The notes beneath the pieces are model-generated. The model was not told the origin of the DNA and did not search any database. It saw only the letters and a list, made by a program, of their open reading frames with translations. From Arthrobacter sp. ISL-85 (lineage in GTDB: Bacteria > Actinomycetota > Actinomycetes > Actinomycetales > Micrococcaceae), in the NCBI RefSeq assembly GCF_018613675.1, contig NZ_JAGGPQ010000004.1:123012-187011 (forward strand): 64,000 bases of DNA. Reading direction: 5' to 3'. Shown here piece by piece: positions 60,551 to 64,000 of this stretch. The translations under genes and the position numbers were made by a program. Each line of letters begins with the position of its first letter. Position 1 is the first letter of the stretch.

Positions 60551-61984
60551 ATGACGCAAAGCCAGTCGAGGCCCCGGACCCCGGCCCCCTGGCACCCCCC
60601 GGCGCAGGAGCGGGAGGGCCTCTGGATCTTCACGCGGCTGCGCGACTTCATTGACGACATTGCCAACACCTCCCCCGCCCGGCTGGCACTGACCGCGTTC
60701 GCCGCCGTCTGCACGGTGTTCACTTTCCTGCTGTCCCTGCCCGTTTCTTCAGCTGACGGAACACCCACCCCGGTCCACCAAGCGCTGTTCACGGCCGTCT
60801 CGGCGGTGTGCGTCACGGGACTCACAGTGGTGTCGACGGCGGTCCACTGGTCCTTCTTCGGCCAGCTGGTGATCCTGGTGGGCATCTTCATCGGCGGCTT
60901 GGGCACGTTGACGCTGGCGTCGTTGCTGGCGCTCATGGTGAGCAAGCGGCTGGGCGTGCGCGGCAAGATCATTGCCGCGGAGTCCATGAACAACGCAGGA
61001 CGCCTGGGCGAGGTGGGTACGCTGCTCCGGATCGTCATCACCACCTCGGTGGTCATCGAGGGCATCCTGGCGCTCGCGCTGGTCCCGCGGTTCCTCACCC
61101 TGGGTGAGCCGTTCTGGGAGTCTGTCTGGCACGGCGTCTTCTATTCCATTTCCTCGTTCAACAACGCCGGATTCACGCCGCACTCAGACGGCATCGTGCC
61201 CTACGAGACGGACCTGTGGATCCTGGTCCCCCTGATGGTGGGGGTCTTCCTGGGCAGCCTGGGGTTCCCGGTGGTGATGGTCCTGCAACAGAACGGCCTG
61301 AACTGGAAGAAATGGAACCTCCACACCAAGCTCACCATCCAGGTGTCCCTCATCCTCCTGGTGGCAGGAGCCTTCCTCTGGGCGCTGATGGAATGGGACA
61401 ACACCCGGACCATTGGCTCCATGGGCGTGGGCGACAAGATCACGCACGCGCTCTTCGCCTCCGTGATGACCCGTTCGGGCGGATTCAACCTGGTGGACCA
61501 GAACCAGATGGACTCCACCACCATGCTGCTGACCGACGCCCTGATGTTCGCCGGCGGCGGCTCAGCGTCGACGGCGGGCGGCATCAAGGTGACCACCATC
61601 GCCGTAATGTTCCTGGCCATCATCGCCGAAGCCCGCGGCGACGCCGACGTCAAGGTATATGGCCGGACCATCCCGCAGGGCGCCATGCGGGTGGCCATCT
61701 CCGTCATCGTCGCCGGCGCCACCCTGGTGTCAGTGTCGGCATTCCTGCTGCTGCACATCAGCGGCCAGTCCCTTGACCGCGTACTGTTTGAAACCATTTC
61801 CGCGTTCGCCACCGTGGGGCTCAGCACCAATTTGAGCGCCGAAGTGCCGCCCGCCGGCGTCTATGTCCTCACGGTGCTGATGTTCGCCGGCCGCGTGGGT
61901 ACCGTTACCCTCGCCGCGGCATTGGCCCTGCGCCAGCGCAGCCAGTTGTACCACTATCCCGAAGAGAGGCCGATCATTGGCTAG
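60551..61984 (+). CDS. TrkH/KtrB-family potassium uptake subunit
   Basis: 477 residues with the repeated M1-P-M2 pattern; selectivity-filter loops end in Gly residues (TAVSAVCVTGLTVV, SSFNNAGFTP, SVMTRSGGFNLVD, ISAFATVGLSTNL). It mediates K+ entry, gated by a TrkA/KtrA-type ring. ATG 60551 preceded by GAGGAAAAG is chosen over an upstream extension. The gene overlaps the TrkA start by eight bases. Confidence 0.92.
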   Translation: MTQSQSRPRTPAPWHPPAQEREGLWIFTRLRDFIDDIANTSPARLALTAFAAVCTVFTFLLSLPVSSADGTPTPVHQALFTAVSAVCVTGLTVVSTAVHWSFFGQLVILVGIFIGGLGTLTLASLLALMVSKRLGVRGKIIAAESMNNAGRLGEVGTLLRIVITTSVVIEGILALALVPRFLTLGEPFWESVWHGVFYSISSFNNAGFTPHSDGIVPYETDLWILVPLMVGVFLGSLGFPVVMVLQQNGLNWKKWNLHTKLTIQVSLILLVAGAFLWALMEWDNTRTIGSMGVGDKITHALFASVMTRSGGFNLVDQNQMDSTTMLLTDALMFAGGGSASTAGGIKVTTIAVMFLAIIAEARGDADVKVYGRTIPQGAMRVAISVIVAGATLVSVSAFLLLHISGQSLDRVLFETISAFATVGLSTNLSAEVPPAGVYVLTVLMFAGRVGTVTLAAALALRQRSQLYHYPEERPIIG

Positions 61985-62663
61985 TTCCACAGACGCCGCC
62001 CGGCGCCCCGCCCATAACGCCCCGGTACTGGTGATCGGGCTGGGCCGCTTCGGATCATCCACCGCCGAGCAACTGGTCAAGCAGGGCCGGGAAGTGCTCG
62101 CCATTGAACGGGACCGGAACCTGGTGCAGAAATGGGCACCCCTCCTGACCCACGTGGTGGAGGCGGACGCCACCAATATTGATGCCCTGCGCCAGCTGGG
62201 CGCCCAGGAGTTCAGCTCCGCCGTCGTGGGCGTGGGCACTTCCATCGAATCCTCGGTGCTGATCACCGTGAACCTGGTGGACCTCGGCATCGAGCACCTC
62301 TGGGTCAAGGCCATCACGCCCTCGCACGGCAAGATCCTGACCCGGATCGGCGCCAACCACGTCATCTACCCCGAGGCCGACGCCGGTGTCCGCGCCGCCC
62401 ACCTGGTTTCCGGGCGCATGCTGGACTTCATCGAGTTCGACGACGACTTTGCCATCGTGAAGATGTACCCGCCGCGCGAGACCGTGGGATTCACCCTGGA
62501 CGAGTCAAAGGTCCGTTCCAAGTACGGCGTGACCATTGTGGGCGTGAAGTCCCCGGGTGAAGACTTCACGTACGCCCGGCCCGAAACCAAGGTGTCCTCA
62601 CGGGACATGCTGATCGTCTCCGGCCACGTAGACCTGCTGGAGAGGTTCGCGGCCCGGCCATAG
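61977..62663 (+). CDS. TrkA/KtrA-family potassium channel regulator
   Basis: 228 residues. RCK domain: VLVIGLGRFGSSTAEQLVKQGREVLAIERD (NAD/ATP-binding Rossmann with acidic strand-two end), then RCK-C (FAIVKMYPPRETVGFTLDESKVRSKYGVTIVGV). The TTG start at 61977 has GAGAGG upstream and overlaps the trkH stop, so the pair is co-translated. Confidence 0.9.
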   Translation: MASSTDAARRPAHNAPVLVIGLGRFGSSTAEQLVKQGREVLAIERDRNLVQKWAPLLTHVVEADATNIDALRQLGAQEFSSAVVGVGTSIESSVLITVNLVDLGIEHLWVKAITPSHGKILTRIGANHVIYPEADAGVRAAHLVSGRMLDFIEFDDDFAIVKMYPPRETVGFTLDESKVRSKYGVTIVGVKSPGEDFTYARPETKVSSRDMLIVSGHVDLLERFAARP

Positions 62664-62675
62664 CTTTCGCTGGGG

Positions 62676-63509
62676 TCAGCCGAGCTGCCTGGTGATTTCC
62701 GCTGCCCGGTCTGCTGCCGCGCGTGCGCCCGCCGCGATGATGGCCGGGATGCCCTGTTCGTCAAAGGTGGCGATGGCCCGTTCGGTGGTGCCGTTGGGGC
62801 TGGTGACGGCTTTGCGCAGCGCTGCGGGGTCCGCCCCGGGCTGGGCCAGCATGAAGCCCGCACCCGCCACGGTTTCGCGTGCCAGCAGCAGCGACAACTC
62901 CCGGTCCAGGCCCAGTTCCTCTCCTGCCGACGCCATGGCCTCGGCGAGGTAGAAAGCGTAGGCAGGGCCGGAGCCACTGATGGCCGAGAGCGCATCCACC
63001 TGCGCCTCGGGAACCTGTACAACAGTTCCGGCTCCCTGCAGCATGTCCTTGACCATCTGGAGCTGTTCCGGGGTGCAGTTCGTTCCGGGTGAGACGGATA
63101 CGACGCCGCGGCCCAGCTTTGCCGGGGTGTTGGGCATGGTCCGGATCACCGGTTGCCCCGCGGGGAGCGCGGCCTCGAGCTGGGCGATGGACACCGCCGC
63201 AGCCACGCTGACCACCACGGTATCCTGCGAAAGGGCCGGGCCGATTTCCCGCGCCAGCTCCGCTGTGCCCGCGGGTTTGACGCCAAGGATGACGACGGCG
63301 GATCCTTTGGCGGCCTGCTTGTTGTTGTCGGGCTCTTCCTCCCCGGCAATGGCGGTGATCCCGTGGTACCGCTCGGCCAGTTCCGAGGCACGCCCAGCGC
63401 GGCGGACCGTGGCTACGACGTCCCCGGGATCCTTCCCCGCCTCCAACAGTCCACCAAGAATGGCTTCGTTCATGGATCCACAGCCAAGGAATGCGATTCG
63501 GTTGCTCAT
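62676..63509 (-). CDS. proC: Pyrroline-5-carboxylate reductase
   Basis: 277 residues. IAFLGCGSMNEAILGGLLEAG is the NADPH-binding Rossmann; VIRTMPNTPAKLGRGV and ALSAISGSGPAYAFYLAEAMASAGEELG match the ProC signature. It reduces pyrroline-5-carboxylate to proline. ATG 63509 has GGAGG only one base upstream, so the nearby upstream codons may also serve as starts. Convergent with trkA (12 bases). Confidence 0.93.
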   Translation of the reverse strand: MSNRIAFLGCGSMNEAILGGLLEAGKDPGDVVATVRRAGRASELAERYHGITAIAGEEEPDNNKQAAKGSAVVILGVKPAGTAELAREIGPALSQDTVVVSVAAAVSIAQLEAALPAGQPVIRTMPNTPAKLGRGVVSVSPGTNCTPEQLQMVKDMLQGAGTVVQVPEAQVDALSAISGSGPAYAFYLAEAMASAGEELGLDRELSLLLARETVAGAGFMLAQPGADPAALRKAVTSPNGTTERAIATFDEQGIPAIIAAGARAAADRAAEITRQLG

Positions 63510-63623
63510 GCCTCCATCATTGCAGTTCGCATGCATTCACAGGCAACTCCCATCTTCAGCGCAGGGAGCACACAAGTTGGGGTCCTAACGTAGTTATTAC
63601 CTCATTGAGGGTGCGAGTGATGC

Positions 63624-63704
63624 GGCAGGCATGGGGATGCCTGCCAGGGCACCGGTGGCACGGCAACAGGTTTTCCCCCATTTTCCTGTTGCCGGCCCCG
63701 GTGC
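63624..63704. other. Structured non-coding region with strong hairpins
   Basis: The 491 bases from 63510 to 64000 contain no convincing complete gene. Within them lie a 9-bp hairpin with GGGG loop (63624-63645) and a composite hairpin: GCACCGG (63649-63655) and CCGGTGC (63698-63704) enclose GGCAACAGG (63662-63670) and CCTGTTGCC (63685-63693) around a T4-C5-A-T4 loop. CTTCCGCTTTT follows, so a plus-strand small RNA with terminator is possible. Confidence 0.45.
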
Positions 63705-63915
63705 TTCCGCTTTTAACCGCTGATATGTAGGTTGGATTGTCAAGAGGGCAGAGATGAGCGGCTCCTGGGCCCGTGTGGTTCCGGCCGCTCATCGGGTGCC
63801 GGTCCGGTCGTGGTGTGAGTGGTGGTGGCGAGTCGTTTTCGACTGGCAGTGTCAGGCTGACATTCGCGGGTTGGTTACCGCATGACGATGTGTTCGGCTG
63901 GAGCTTTATCGGTGT

Positions 63916-63999
63916 CTAGGATCGAGCGTCGACGGTTTGGTCCGTCTGCTCATAGCGGTTTCTCGAGTTAGCTCCGCGTGCTGCCATCGCCACGTGCAC
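63916..63999 (-). CDS. Unidentified open frame entering from right edge (C-terminal 27 residues)
   Basis: The minus strand holds an open frame from the window end (VHVAMAARGANS, then RYEQTDQTVDARS) to a TAG at 63916-63918. No family is recognised. With the nearby inverted repeat ATGAGCGGC/GCCGCTCAT (about 63755-63792) it could be the tail of a mobile-element gene, but the fragment is too short to decide. Confidence 0.25.
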   Translation of the reverse strand: MHVAMAARGANSRNRYEQTDQTVDARS

Positions 64000-64000
64000 C

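Noticed and set aside
63600..63710. 6C RNA motif
   Set aside because: Only one of the two hairpin loops is C-rich on a given strand, unlike 6C RNA, so I report only a structured region.
1..64000. tRNA, rRNA and phage attachment sites
   Set aside because: I saw no tRNA-like cloverleaf, rRNA segment or integrase gene anywhere in the window by eye; a tRNA search program would be more sensitive.

Overview
The window is about 66-70% GC by eye, gene-dense and has strong G/C third-position bias, many GTG and some TTG starts, and ATGA/TGATG-type gene overlaps. Gene content (Rex, BldC-type regulator, bS22, Ini-type cluster, ResB/CcsB cytochrome c system, DUF222-HNH protein, LplB/LplC and MalF/MalG transporters) points to a soil actinobacterium of the Micrococcaceae, most likely Arthrobacter/Pseudarthrobacter. 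The organism call is an inference from protein family resemblance.

Layout. (1) 1-6249, minus strand: an isoniazid-inducible (Ini)-like cluster: membrane-anchored Hsp70, LuxR regulator, IniB-like repeat protein and dynamin-type GTPase running off the left edge. (2) 6423-11324, minus: System II cytochrome c maturation (histidine phosphatase, ResA-like thioredoxin lipoprotein, CcdA, ResB, CcsB). (3) 11540-17014: housekeeping genes: YceI, a YGQN-repeat membrane protein, Rex with a glutaredoxin-like neighbour, HAD phosphatase, bS22, BldC-like regulator and a class I DAHP synthase preceded by an aromatic-residue leader peptide and attenuator. (4) 17073-25855: L-rhamnose catabolism (rhaM, rhaI, bifunctional aldolase/dehydrogenase, rhaB), an acetylxylan-esterase-type hydrolase and a GPH symporter, divergent from a LacI regulator. 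(5) 26862-39315: a polysaccharide locus matching parts of the Bacillus yes/lpl rhamnogalacturonan-I (RG-I) system: LplABC-like transporter, DUF624 (YesL), acetylesterase (YesT/RhgT type), DUF1961 (YesU), GH78 rhamnosidase, GH42 beta-galactosidase and an oxidoreductase. (6) 39513-41309: DUF222/HNH protein. (7) 41434-49768: a second sugar ABC transporter divergent from hydrolase, oxidoreductase-DUF6807 fusion and M24-like protein. (8) 49855-57158: an aldehyde dehydrogenase, enolase-superfamily enzyme, KdgD-like dehydratase, epimerase-type SDR and oxidoreductase operon, fitting oxidative hexuronate/hexarate breakdown to 2-oxoglutarate, with a divergent LacI regulator. (9) 57190-63509: lldD, ArsR regulator, acuC, TrkH/TrkA potassium uptake and proC. 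(10) 63510-64000: no convincing gene, but strong inverted repeats.

Integration. RG-I consists of alternating rhamnose and galacturonate with galactan side chains and O-acetyl groups. The hydrolases could remove acetyl, galactose and rhamnose; the Rha operon would convert rhamnose to DHAP and lactate, LldD would oxidise lactate, and the uronate/hexarate operon would take galacturonate to 2-oxoglutarate. Two operator types recur: TGAATCGTTTCA-like at the rhamnose/RG-I genes and GAAAACGTTTTC-like at the symporter, second transporter and uronate genes. They suggest two LacI-family regulons. No pectate or RG lyase and no GH105 is in the window, so backbone depolymerisation must be encoded elsewhere or the substrate is oligosaccharide.
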